A stretch of DNA of 26,906 nt from Bacteroidia bacterium (GTDB lineage: Bacteria > Bacteroidota > Bacteroidia > Bacteroidales > CAJPTX01): positions 1 through 26,906 of the forward strand of contig CAJPTS010000004.1 of NCBI GenBank assembly GCA_905373625.1. Reading direction: 5' to 3'. The notes under the pieces are model-generated. The model ran no database searches, was not told the DNA's origin, and was given only the letters and a program-made list of their open reading frames with translations. Positions 15,637 through 22,852 of the stretch are shown here, one piece after another (within the stretch, counting starts at the first letter, position 1; every line of letters starts with the position of its first letter). A program made the position numbers and the translations under genes.

Positions 15637-15644
15637 CAAAAGTA
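15637..15644 (-). promoter_or_regulatory. Candidate -7 box for the ferredoxin gene
   Basis: The minus strand reads TACTTTTG, matching TAnnTTTG, 49 nt upstream of the ferredoxin ATG. No TTTG is found at the -33 position, but a 16-bp palindrome (15666-15681) lies there instead, which may mark regulation rather than a constitutive promoter. Confidence 0.45.
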
Positions 15645-15665
15645 GTATTACTTTTAACGAATAAA

Positions 15666-15681
15666 TCCCTATTTATAGGGA
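15666..15681. promoter_or_regulatory. Palindrome TCCCTAT-TT-ATAGGGA upstream of ferredoxin
   Basis: Two perfect 7-bp arms with a 2-bp spacer lie about 22 nt upstream of the ferredoxin -7 box, over the place of the -33 element. This is a plausible operator geometry. The binding protein is unknown. Confidence 0.35.
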
Positions 15682-15813
15682 GGCGCGCAATTTATAACGA
15701 ATACGGATCTTCTAAAAGCCTATAAACGTAGCTCGGAACAGGAATTGCGAGCAATGAAGGCTGCACGGTTCAAGAGATCGAAAACCCTATTTTATAGTCA
15801 TTCTACAAATTTT

Positions 15814-15833
15814 AATCCCCATTTTGTGGGATT
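15814..15833 (-). terminator. Weak hairpin at the end of the cyclo-ligase gene
   Basis: AATCCC and GGGATT (15814-15819, 15828-15833) form a 6-bp stem with an 8-nt loop overlapping the stop codon of the minus-strand cyclo-ligase gene. The bases that follow on that strand are AAAATTTG, not a proper T-tract, so termination is uncertain. Confidence 0.3.
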
Positions 15834-16383
15834 AGACGTTGCCGTGCAACACGTAATTCATGCACAGATCATGCGCTTCGCATGGCACGTCGTTCACCAT
15901 TTGTTCGCCTAAGCAGACGCCTATACGGATCGCAAGAGGCATCTTCGTGAACAGTCTATCATAGTACCCACGTCCGCGTCCGATTCGATGCCCCTCAGTA
16001 TCAAAAGCAACACCTGGGACTATAACCAATTCTACACTCTCGGGCGCTACTAACTCAGTACCTCGAGGTTCTAAGATGCCAAAAGGCGGTTGCGGGACGA
16101 GGCAAGAAGCACCTGTATACGCAAATAACTCGAGGTCGTCACCTATCACTACGGGCAGGAGTAGGCGTTTATGCGAATACCATTTATTCATAAATTTTGC
16201 CGTGGGCAACTCGTCGGGCAGAGCCCAGTAACCGAGTATTGTGCTCGCCTGTTGGAATTCTGCAAATGATTCTAAGGTCTCAAAAACATCTAAGGCTTGT
16301 TGTGCTTTACTCTCTTCTGAGATCGATTTTTTGCGGGCTTTTATCTCCTTGCGAAGCGCCTTCTTTTTCTCAACAATATCCAT
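15832..16383 (-). CDS. 5-formyltetrahydrofolate cyclo-ligase
   Basis: The enzyme converts 5-formyl-THF to 5,10-methenyl-THF with ATP, returning stored folate to the active pool in the cytoplasm. The 183 residues match the family. The N-terminus is Lys/Arg-rich (KKKALRKEIKARKK), as usual. The nucleotide- and substrate-binding block is PGVAFDTEGHRIGRGRGYYDR (123-143), and the middle has LPVVIGDDLELF and PFGILEP. The gene starts 12 nt after gldB and is probably co-transcribed with it. fhs, which also acts on the THF pool, is divergent from gldB only 1.1 kb away, so this locus groups two one-carbon enzymes on opposite strands. Confidence 0.93.
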   Translation of the reverse strand: MDIVEKKKALRKEIKARKKSISEESKAQQALDVFETLESFAEFQQASTILGYWALPDELPTAKFMNKWYSHKRLLLPVVIGDDLELFAYTGASCLVPQPPFGILEPRGTELVAPESVELVIVPGVAFDTEGHRIGRGRGYYDRLFTKMPLAIRIGVCLGEQMVNDVPCEAHDLCMNYVLHGNV

Positions 16384-16395
16384 TCTGCTCAGTGA

Positions 16396-17391
16396 TTAAG
16401 GGCGATACTTAGCATTTTGTAGCAACTGCTCATTGCTCAGCGTAGGCGCAAACAGATCTTCAAGGTTATGGTCTGCATGATGTTTCATGTAGCTGCTAAT
16501 GATCCGATACCCCACCCAATTAACCGCTTGTCCTGGCGAATTCTGCCCAAAAGCGTTTGTAAAGGGGGCGGGACGCGTCAGCTGCGAGACGATGAGCTGA
16601 TTCTTTTCGTAGAGCAATTTCTTCTCGGAGAGGTACGTCCATATGTCGGCTTCAGACTCTTCCAACCAATCTAATTGCACGGATGAGAACTGAAGAGCTA
16701 CCGAATCGGGCAGATCGGGAAGTAGCATCTTAATAGCATACTTAATTTTCCCTTGATAAAGCATTTGATCTAGCACAGAGGGGCGAGGATTGTTCTGTGA
16801 GAACTCTGCCGAGAGCCAACCTTCTAAAGCCGTGGGGACGATGTACTGCGGGGTCATACGCTCCGCCAGATAACGTGGCATGGAGAGTGCAGAATAAAAG
16901 CGTGAACTAGAGCCAAGGAAACGATCTAGCCCTATGGCCAACAACGAATCTGCGACTAAAATAGAGGCTTGGAAACCACTGTTGTAATAGTAAAGACGCG
17001 GGACGGAGTGCGAGGGGGCCAATTCGTGTGCGCGCGTAAAAGCATAGTATAGCGCCGCATCGGGGCGTGCAGAGGGTAAGAAGAGCTGATTTATAGAATC
17101 CTGTAAACGAATAATTAGTGTATCGTTCGCAAACTGATTGAGAATAACTTCTGGATTTTGGTTTGGATTCTGACCGAGCAATTGCCCCCAGAGGTTAGCA
17201 AATTCGGGATACGTCTGTGTAACTTTTTCGACCCCATCTGTAGTAAAAAGAAGCGAGTCTAGGCGCGGAATCGGTTTGTAGTCACCTAGAAGAATAGAAG
17301 GCTGTGTGGTGGTACGACAGCGGGAGACGAGACCTATTACGAAGATTACGAGAAGAGAGAAAAAAAGAAAGCGAACAAAGCGCATAGCCAT
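16396..17391 (-). CDS. gldB: GldB family protein
   Basis: GldB is an envelope protein needed for gliding in Flavobacterium and widely found across Bacteroidota, where its biochemical role is unknown. The 331 residues show the family pattern: LLAIGLDRFLGSSSRFYSALSMPRYLAERM in the middle, MLYQGKIKYAIKMLLPD, LDWLEESEADIWTYLSEKKLLY, and the C-terminal SPGQAVNWVGYRIISSYMK ending in NAKYRP. A hydrophobic N-terminus (residues 4-22) precedes Cys25, but the residues before it read LVSR, with Arg at -1, so the standard lipobox of the GldB lipoprotein is degenerate. Met3 is an alternative start. A -7-like box lies 23 nt upstream. The cyclo-ligase gene follows after 12 nt. The family call is good; the membrane-anchor type is open. 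Confidence 0.85.
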   Translation of the reverse strand: MAMRFVRFLFFSLLVIFVIGLVSRCRTTTQPSILLGDYKPIPRLDSLLFTTDGVEKVTQTYPEFANLWGQLLGQNPNQNPEVILNQFANDTLIIRLQDSINQLFLPSARPDAALYYAFTRAHELAPSHSVPRLYYYNSGFQASILVADSLLAIGLDRFLGSSSRFYSALSMPRYLAERMTPQYIVPTALEGWLSAEFSQNNPRPSVLDQMLYQGKIKYAIKMLLPDLPDSVALQFSSVQLDWLEESEADIWTYLSEKKLLYEKNQLIVSQLTRPAPFTNAFGQNSPGQAVNWVGYRIISSYMKHHADHNLEDLFAPTLSNEQLLQNAKYRP

Positions 17392-17413
17392 TAGTTATAA
17401 AGTAAAGACTAGA

Positions 17414-17421
17414 CAAAGGTA
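17414..17421 (-). promoter_or_regulatory. Candidate -7 box upstream of gldB
   Basis: The minus strand reads TACCTTTG, an exact TAnnTTTG match, ending 22 nt upstream of the gldB ATG in the 74-nt divergent gap with fhs. No TTTG is seen at -33. The plus-strand fhs promoter is not evident. Confidence 0.4.
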
Positions 17422-17465
17422 GTTTGAATAGTAAAAAGCTGTCTAATAAAAAGACGTAAAAGAAA

Positions 17466-19133
17466 ATGACAGATTTGGAGATTGCACATGGAGTCACCAT
17501 GCGCCCTATAACTGAGATTGCAGAGACACTCGGGCTCCCGAAGGAGGAAATAATCCTTTATGGAAAGTATAAAGCGAAGATCCCTCTTAAGTACCTAGAT
17601 CGCACGAAGGTGAACAATGCGCGTCTCATCCTCGTGTCAGCCATTTCTCCTACTCCTGCTGGCGAGGGGAAGACCACCGTATCTATCGGTTTAGCTCAAG
17701 CCATGAACCGACTCGGGAAGAAGACCACCGTTGTGCTACGCGAACCGTCATTAGGTCCCGTGTTTGGCGTAAAAGGAGGAGCAACGGGGGGAGGTTACTC
17801 TCAAGTACTCCCAATGGAAGACATTAACCTACACTTTACGGGAGACTTTGCGGCTATAGAAAAGGCGCACAATCTCCTCGCAGCGCTAATAGACAATAAC
17901 ATCCAGAGTAAAACTCGCTCCTTAGGCATAGATCCGCGCACGGTAAGTTGGCGACGCGTGATGGATATGAACGATCGCTCGCTTCGAACCATTATCGTCG
18001 GGTTAGGAGGAACTGCCTCTGGTATTCCTCGCGAAACGGGCTTTGATATTACTGCCGCCTCCGAAGTAATGGCCATCCTTTGCTTGGCAGAAGATTTTAT
18101 AGATCTGAAAAGACGACTAGGTAACATCTTCGTTGGTTACACTTACGATAAGAAACCCATATATGCGCGCGATCTACACGCAGAGGGCGCCATGGCGGCT
18201 TTGCTCAAGGACGCGATTATGCCGAACCTAGTACAGACTTTGGAGGGGACGCCTGCCATCATCCACGGTGGACCGTTTGCTAACATAGCACAGGGGACGA
18301 ACTCGGTTATTGCAACAAAGATGGCTATGAGTCATAGCGATTTCGTGGTTACTGAGGCTGGCTTCGGTTTTGATCTCGGCGCGGAGAAATTTATGGACAT
18401 CAAGTGCAAATCCGCAGGGCTACACCCCGATGCCGTTGTACTGGTTGCCACGGTGCGCGCGCTTAAATATCACGGAGGACAATCATTGAAAGATCTCGCC
18501 ACGCCGAGTGTAGAGAATCTGGCGAAGGGGATCGGGAACCTCCAGAAGCACTTAGAGAACATGGCGCTCTTCGGTATTTGCCCCGTTGTCGCAATAAACA
18601 GATTTGCAACGGACACGGATGCCGAACTGGCTTATATAGAAAACGCCTGCAAAGAACTAAATGTGCCTTGTGTATTGGCCGATGTTTGGGGAGCGGGCGG
18701 TAAGGGTGCTGAAGCGCTAGGAGATAAGGTTATTAAGGTGGCTGAACAATGTGCCGACACGTTCAAAGCGCTTTACGACTGGAATTGGACGCCTGAAAAG
18801 AAGATTGAGACCATTGCACACGAAGTTTACGGCGCAAAGGCGGTAGATTATACTGCACAAGCGCGGGCTGCTCTGAAAACAGTTTATGACTTAGGACTCG
18901 ATAAGCTCCCCGTTTGTGTTGCCAAGACACAGAAATCGCTCTCAGATAATCCCGATTTGCTTGGACGCCCAAAAGACTTTGTGGTCACCGTGCGCGATAT
19001 TGAAATCGCAGCTGGCGCTGAGTTCATTATACCTATCACAGGACAGATAATGCGTATGCCTGGTTTACCGCCCACACCTTCCGCAGAGAAGATAGATATT
19101 GATAACGACGGCAATATTACGGGCTTATTCTGA
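17466..19133 (+). CDS. fhs: Formate-tetrahydrofolate ligase
   Basis: Fhs (10-formyl-THF synthetase) activates formate with ATP and joins it to tetrahydrofolate for purine and other one-carbon use. The 555 residues are full length. The P-loop is PTPAGEGKTT (62-71). Conserved blocks are LREPSLGPVFGVKGGATGGGYSQVLPMEDINLHFTGD in the first third, EGTPAIIHGGPFANIAQGTNS, and TEAGFGFDLGAEKFMDIKC; the chain ends in the usual MRMPGLPPTPSAEKIDID-type tail. It is monocistronic with an intrinsic terminator at 19161-19192. Its last three codons overlap the 3' end of the convergent DNA methyltransferase by 9 nt. Confidence 0.97.
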   Translation: MTDLEIAHGVTMRPITEIAETLGLPKEEIILYGKYKAKIPLKYLDRTKVNNARLILVSAISPTPAGEGKTTVSIGLAQAMNRLGKKTTVVLREPSLGPVFGVKGGATGGGYSQVLPMEDINLHFTGDFAAIEKAHNLLAALIDNNIQSKTRSLGIDPRTVSWRRVMDMNDRSLRTIIVGLGGTASGIPRETGFDITAASEVMAILCLAEDFIDLKRRLGNIFVGYTYDKKPIYARDLHAEGAMAALLKDAIMPNLVQTLEGTPAIIHGGPFANIAQGTNSVIATKMAMSHSDFVVTEAGFGFDLGAEKFMDIKCKSAGLHPDAVVLVATVRALKYHGGQSLKDLATPSVENLAKGIGNLQKHLENMALFGICPVVAINRFATDTDAELAYIENACKELNVPCVLADVWGAGGKGAEALGDKVIKVAEQCADTFKALYDWNWTPEKKIETIAHEVYGAKAVDYTAQARAALKTVYDLGLDKLPVCVAKTQKSLSDNPDLLGRPKDFVVTVRDIEIAAGAEFIIPITGQIMRMPGLPPTPSAEKIDIDNDGNITGLF

Positions 19134-20516
19134 TCCCCACTTCGGAGTTAAGTTAAAGCAAAACGGGCTGTCTGATGGGCAGTCCGTTTTTTCGCTGTAC
19201 CTGTCATTTGAAAGCAGCACTTTTACTATTTCTTTTGCTGTGGCTTGAATGGCGGGTACGGCGACGGAATTGCCAAATTGCTTGTAGGCAGATGCATCAG
19301 ATACTCCTATAATAAAATTGTCTGGGAAGCCCTGTAAGCGAGCCCATTCGCGAGGCGTCATGCGCCGTATGCCATCTCGGTTTATTTCACCTTTGATATT
19401 GGAGACAGGAGTAAAATCTTCGAGGCGGTCATCTATCACAAGGTTGCGCTCGCGTCCCATGCCGCCCACTACAATGGCATTTGCAATGCCCGCATCAGAG
19501 ATTACTTCATATCCGAATCCGTTACCCTTAGCAGCATGTCTCGCTTTATGCGCTACGAGGGTATTCAGATACTGAGTGGATAGATAATATTTTGCAGAAA
19601 CCGTCTCTCTTTCTTTTACCTCGGCAAAAGTTATTACGCTATCTAATGGAGCAGGATACGTAAATGCTTTTACATCTTGATCTTTTCTAAACCCGACGAT
19701 GTATACTCTTTCTCGGTGTTGTGGGACGCCGAAATGCATTGCATTTACGATCTGAGGTTCGGGCACATAATAGTCTAAATCCTCCCTCAGAACATTTAAC
19801 ATCGTTCGGATTGTTTTGCCTTTATCGTGCATGAGCAAGCCTTTGACATTTTCTAAGAAGAAAGCCTTGGGGCGCTTACGGCGTATTACCTCTGCCACTT
19901 CAAAAAACAAAGTCCCTCGGGTTTCCTCAAAACCAAGTCGTTTTCCAGCTAATGAAAAGGCTTGACACGGGAAGCCTGCACACAATACATCAAAGTCGTC
20001 TGGAATAAATGATTTTGTGGTCTCTTTGGTAATATCGCCAAAGGGAACCTCTCCATAATTCAGCAAATAAGTCTTTTGTGCCTGTTTATCCCATTCGGAT
20101 GAATATATGCATTTCCCACCCAGATTTTGCATAGCCATTCTAAAACCCCCAATCCCCGCAAACAAATCTATGAATGTAAAGGTCGGACGGGCGGGTGGTA
20201 AAAATGGCACACAAAACAAATCTGAGAATAAAGAGAACGGATCACAGACATCAGAGTCTCTGCCCCTCGGAGCATGTTTCTGGCATACTCTACATAGGGC
20301 TGCCATCAGTCCCTTGGCACTCTCTTCATATTTCTTAGCATATCCTTGCCCCAGATTGTGCAGGTAATGAGAAATAATGGCCATTTGCTCTTCACATGAC
20401 ATTGCTGTTCCATCCGCATGTAAAGAATGAGGAGTAAACATTTGCATAACGCTCTTGTCTCCACTACACAGTGTTGAAATAGCAATCTTACCCGTAGCCT
20501 TAATCTCAGAATTCAT
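19125..20516 (-). CDS. Orphan C5-cytosine DNA methyltransferase with N-terminal extension
   Basis: The 463-residue enzyme should methylate cytosine C5 in a specific DNA site. Motifs in order are I (FTFIDLFAGIGGF, from 113), IV with catalytic Cys184 (CAGFPCQAFS), VI (LENVKG), VIII (PQHRERVYIVGF), a target-recognition region containing KGNGFGYEV and IVVGGMGRERNL, IX (RRMTPREWARLQGFP) and X (YKQFGNSVAVP). About 112 residues precede motif I, with several cysteines (C75, C78, C91, C102) and no family I recognise. No restriction enzyme lies nearby. Roughly the last 20 residues are encoded by the fhs terminator region and the stop lies inside fhs. A GGGAGG lies about 13 nt before the ATG. The accessory nature suggests horizontal acquisition. 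Confidence 0.92.
   Translation of the reverse strand: MNSEIKATGKIAISTLCSGDKSVMQMFTPHSLHADGTAMSCEEQMAIISHYLHNLGQGYAKKYEESAKGLMAALCRVCQKHAPRGRDSDVCDPFSLFSDLFCVPFLPPARPTFTFIDLFAGIGGFRMAMQNLGGKCIYSSEWDKQAQKTYLLNYGEVPFGDITKETTKSFIPDDFDVLCAGFPCQAFSLAGKRLGFEETRGTLFFEVAEVIRRKRPKAFFLENVKGLLMHDKGKTIRTMLNVLREDLDYYVPEPQIVNAMHFGVPQHRERVYIVGFRKDQDVKAFTYPAPLDSVITFAEVKERETVSAKYYLSTQYLNTLVAHKARHAAKGNGFGYEVISDAGIANAIVVGGMGRERNLVIDDRLEDFTPVSNIKGEINRDGIRRMTPREWARLQGFPDNFIIGVSDASAYKQFGNSVAVPAIQATAKEIVKVLLSNDRYSEKTDCPSDSPFCFNLTPKWGSE
19161..19192 (+). terminator. Intrinsic terminator of fhs, inside methyltransferase coding sequence
   Basis: A 10-bp stem with one G-T pair (19161-19170 with 19180-19189) and a 9-nt loop is followed by a run of T through 19192, 28 nt after the fhs stop. 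The same bases encode about residues 442-453 of the convergent methyltransferase. The A-rich 5' side means it may also work weakly on the minus strand. Confidence 0.8.
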
Positions 20517-20774
20517 ACAGTTCCAAAATCCTCCCTAAACATAAAACGAAGATATAGCACAATTTGCGTTATCTCGCATCTCAGTTCACTTTTATTTCGC
20601 AGAACTCTTCCTGCTAATACTGCTAAAATAGTGTAAATCTGAGTGCTATAATATGTACCGCCAGATCAGATTTGGTGCTGGTGTCAAAGTGACATTCGCG
20701 GTTTGTTGGCATATGCATTGCAAATAACAGGAGCAAAAGATTGAAAGCAAGCAAACGAAAGGAGAAACAATACA
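20517..20774. promoter_or_regulatory. Divergent control region between methyltransferase and dnaK
   Basis: This 258-nt gap must hold the promoters of both genes. An AAAGGAG ribosome site sits just before the dnaK ATG. TGTCA-AAG-TGACA (20682-20694) is a small perfect inverted repeat about 80 nt upstream of dnaK. I see no CIRCE-type 9-9-9 inverted repeat, so HrcA control is not supported. No exact TAnnTTTG box faces dnaK; the methyltransferase side has a near match, TATCTTCG. Confidence 0.4.
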
Positions 20775-22664
20775 ATGGGTAAAATCATAGGTATAGACTT
20801 AGGAACGACGAACTCGTGCGTCGCAGTAATGGAAGGGAATGAGCCGATCGTCATCACCAATAGCGAAGGGAAGCGTACCACGCCATCTGTAGTAGCTTTT
20901 GTTGACAATGGCGAGCGTAAGATAGGCGATCCTGCAAAGCGGCAAGCGATCACGAATCCGAAGCGAACCATTTTCTCGATTAAGCGATTCATGGGGGAAA
21001 CCTACGACCAAGTGCAACGCGAGATCTCGCAGGTGCCCTATACCGTAGAACGCGGCGACAATAATACTCCCCGTGTAGTAATAGACGGACGTCAGTACTC
21101 GCCACAAGAAATCTCTGCCATGATCCTTCAGAAGATGAAGAAAACAGCAGAAGACTTTCTTGGGCAAGAAGTTACCGAAGCCGTGATCACCGTACCAGCA
21201 TACTTTAGCGATTCGCAACGTCAAGCTACCAAAGAGGCGGGCGAAATTGCAGGACTTACCGTGAAACGTATCATCAATGAGCCTACGGCAGCAGCTTTGG
21301 CTTATGGACTAGACAAACAGCACAAGGATCAGAAAATCGCGGTGTTTGACCTAGGTGGAGGTACATTTGATATCTCAATTCTCGAACTAAACGAAGGTCT
21401 GTACGAAGTAAAGTCAACGAATGGAGATACGCACCTCGGTGGCGACGACTTCGACCAAAAGATCATAGACTGGTTGGCAGACGAGTTTAAGAAAGATGAG
21501 GGTGTGGATCTGCGTAAAGACCCCATGGCTCTTCAACGCTTAAAGGAGGCGGCTGAAAAAGCTAAGATAGAATTAAGTGCAAGTGCCGAGACGGAGATCA
21601 ATTTGCCTTACATCATGCCCGTAGAGGGGATGCCAAAACACTTAGTACGTAAACTCACACGTGCCGCTTTTGAGAAACTCTGCGATAGTTTAATACAAGC
21701 CACGCTCGAGCCTTGTCGTAAGGCATTGCAAGACGCGCACATGAAACCTAGTGACATCGACGAGGTGATTCTTGTAGGGGGAAGTACGCGTATACCGGCC
21801 ATCCAAGAAGTGGTAGAGAAATTCTTTGGTAAGGCGCCTCATAAAGGCGTTAACCCAGACGAGGTGGTAGCAGTTGGTGCGTCTATCCAAGGTGGCGTCT
21901 TAGCGGGCGATGTAAAAGACGTTCTACTGTTAGATGTTACGCCGCTTTCATTGGGTATAGAGACTATGGGCGGTGTCTTTACTAAACTGATCGATGCCAA
22001 TACGACCATCCCAGCGCACAAGTCGGAAGTCTTCTCTACAGCATCTGATAACCAGCCTTCGGTAGAGATTCATGTACTGCAAGGGGAGCGTCCCATGGCG
22101 CACGATAATAAGACACTAGGCCGATTCAACCTAGACGGTATTCGCCCTGCCCCACGTGGCGTCCCGCAGATAGAAGTCTCTTTTGATATAGATGCGAACG
22201 GAATTTTGAACGTCTCGGCACGCGACAAAGACACGGGCAAGGAGCAGAAGATCCGTATTGAGGCTAGCTCAGGACTATCGGAGGCAGAGATCGCACGTAT
22301 GCGCGACGAGGCTAAAGCCAACGAAGCTGCTGATAAGCAGGCACGCGAACGCGCTGATAAATTGAACAAAGCTGATAGTGTCATCTTCCAGAGTGAAAAA
22401 CAACTGAAGGAGTTGGGCGACAAGCTCTCTGCGGCGAACAAATCGGCTATTGAAACCGCGGTAGCGAACCTGAAAGAAGCGCATGAAAAACAGAATGTAG
22501 AGGCGCTTGACGGCTTAATTGACCAAGTAAATAACGCTTGGCAGGCAGCTGCTCCCGATATGCAGAATGCCGCAAACAGTAGCTCTACAGCGAATACCGA
22601 CACGGGTAGTAACAACACCAAAGACGGCGAAGTAACTGATGTAGATTTTGAAGAGGTGAAGTAG
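20775..22664 (+). CDS. dnaK: Chaperone DnaK (Hsp70)
   Basis: DnaK is the ATP-driven Hsp70 chaperone that works with DnaJ and GrpE; neither is in this window. The 629 residues are full length. The ATPase domain starts GIDLGTTNSCVAVMEG (6-21) and includes NEPTAAALAYGLD, AVFDLGGGTFDISIL and VILVGGSTRIPAIQ. The substrate-binding domain starts DVLLLDVTPLSLGIETMGGV. A lid rich in Ala, Lys and Glu follows, then a Ser/Thr/Asn-rich linker and the usual terminal DVDFEEVK. A good Shine-Dalgarno (AAAGGAGAA) precedes the ATG and a strong terminator follows. The gene is monocistronic. Confidence 0.98.
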   Translation: MGKIIGIDLGTTNSCVAVMEGNEPIVITNSEGKRTTPSVVAFVDNGERKIGDPAKRQAITNPKRTIFSIKRFMGETYDQVQREISQVPYTVERGDNNTPRVVIDGRQYSPQEISAMILQKMKKTAEDFLGQEVTEAVITVPAYFSDSQRQATKEAGEIAGLTVKRIINEPTAAALAYGLDKQHKDQKIAVFDLGGGTFDISILELNEGLYEVKSTNGDTHLGGDDFDQKIIDWLADEFKKDEGVDLRKDPMALQRLKEAAEKAKIELSASAETEINLPYIMPVEGMPKHLVRKLTRAAFEKLCDSLIQATLEPCRKALQDAHMKPSDIDEVILVGGSTRIPAIQEVVEKFFGKAPHKGVNPDEVVAVGASIQGGVLAGDVKDVLLLDVTPLSLGIETMGGVFTKLIDANTTIPAHKSEVFSTASDNQPSVEIHVLQGERPMAHDNKTLGRFNLDGIRPAPRGVPQIEVSFDIDANGILNVSARDKDTGKEQKIRIEASSGLSEAEIARMRDEAKANEAADKQARERADKLNKADSVIFQSEKQLKELGDKLSAANKSAIETAVANLKEAHEKQNVEALDGLIDQVNNAWQAAAPDMQNAANSSSTANTDTGSNNTKDGEVTDVDFEEVK

Positions 22665-22696
22665 TTTGCTTGCCTACAGGTTTCGTAAATAAATAT

Positions 22697-22731
22697 AACG
22701 CAGTGAGTTCAAAAATTCACTGCGTTTTTTT
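22697..22731 (+). terminator. Strong intrinsic terminator of dnaK
   Basis: AACGCAGTGA (22697-22706) pairs perfectly with 22717-22726 around a 10-nt loop and is followed by a T-run to 22731. It lies about 30 nt after the dnaK stop and separates dnaK from the recF group. Confidence 0.9.
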
Positions 22732-22784
22732 ATGCACAGAGCTAATTAGGGAGTACGATAAACTGCCGCTTTGCGCAACTTTTC

Positions 22785-22800
22785 AAACGATTGATCGTTT
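22785..22800. promoter_or_regulatory. Palindrome AAACGAT-TG-ATCGTTT upstream of recF
   Basis: Two perfect 7-bp arms with a 2-bp spacer lie 53-68 nt before the recF ATG. A second weaker repeat, TGATC/GATCA, overlaps its right side. It could be an operator for recF-dciA-nrnA. The T-run after it also resembles a very small backup terminator for dnaK. Confidence 0.35.
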
Positions 22801-22852
22801 TTGATCAGATCTGTAATACAATTATCTATATAAATACTGTTAGTTCCCGATT

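Noticed and set aside
15589..15639. 17-residue extension of the ferredoxin
   Set aside because: Its ATG falls within the predicted -7 box, while the internal ATG has a good ribosome site and gives the standard length.
19125..20516. Complete restriction-modification system
   Set aside because: Both neighbours are core genes (fhs, dnaK); no endonuclease or Vsr-type gene is present.
20517..20774. CIRCE/HrcA operator upstream of dnaK
   Set aside because: I looked for the TTAGCACTC-N9-GAGTGCTAA pattern; only an isolated GAGTGCTATAA-like stretch near 20641 is seen with no matching arm.
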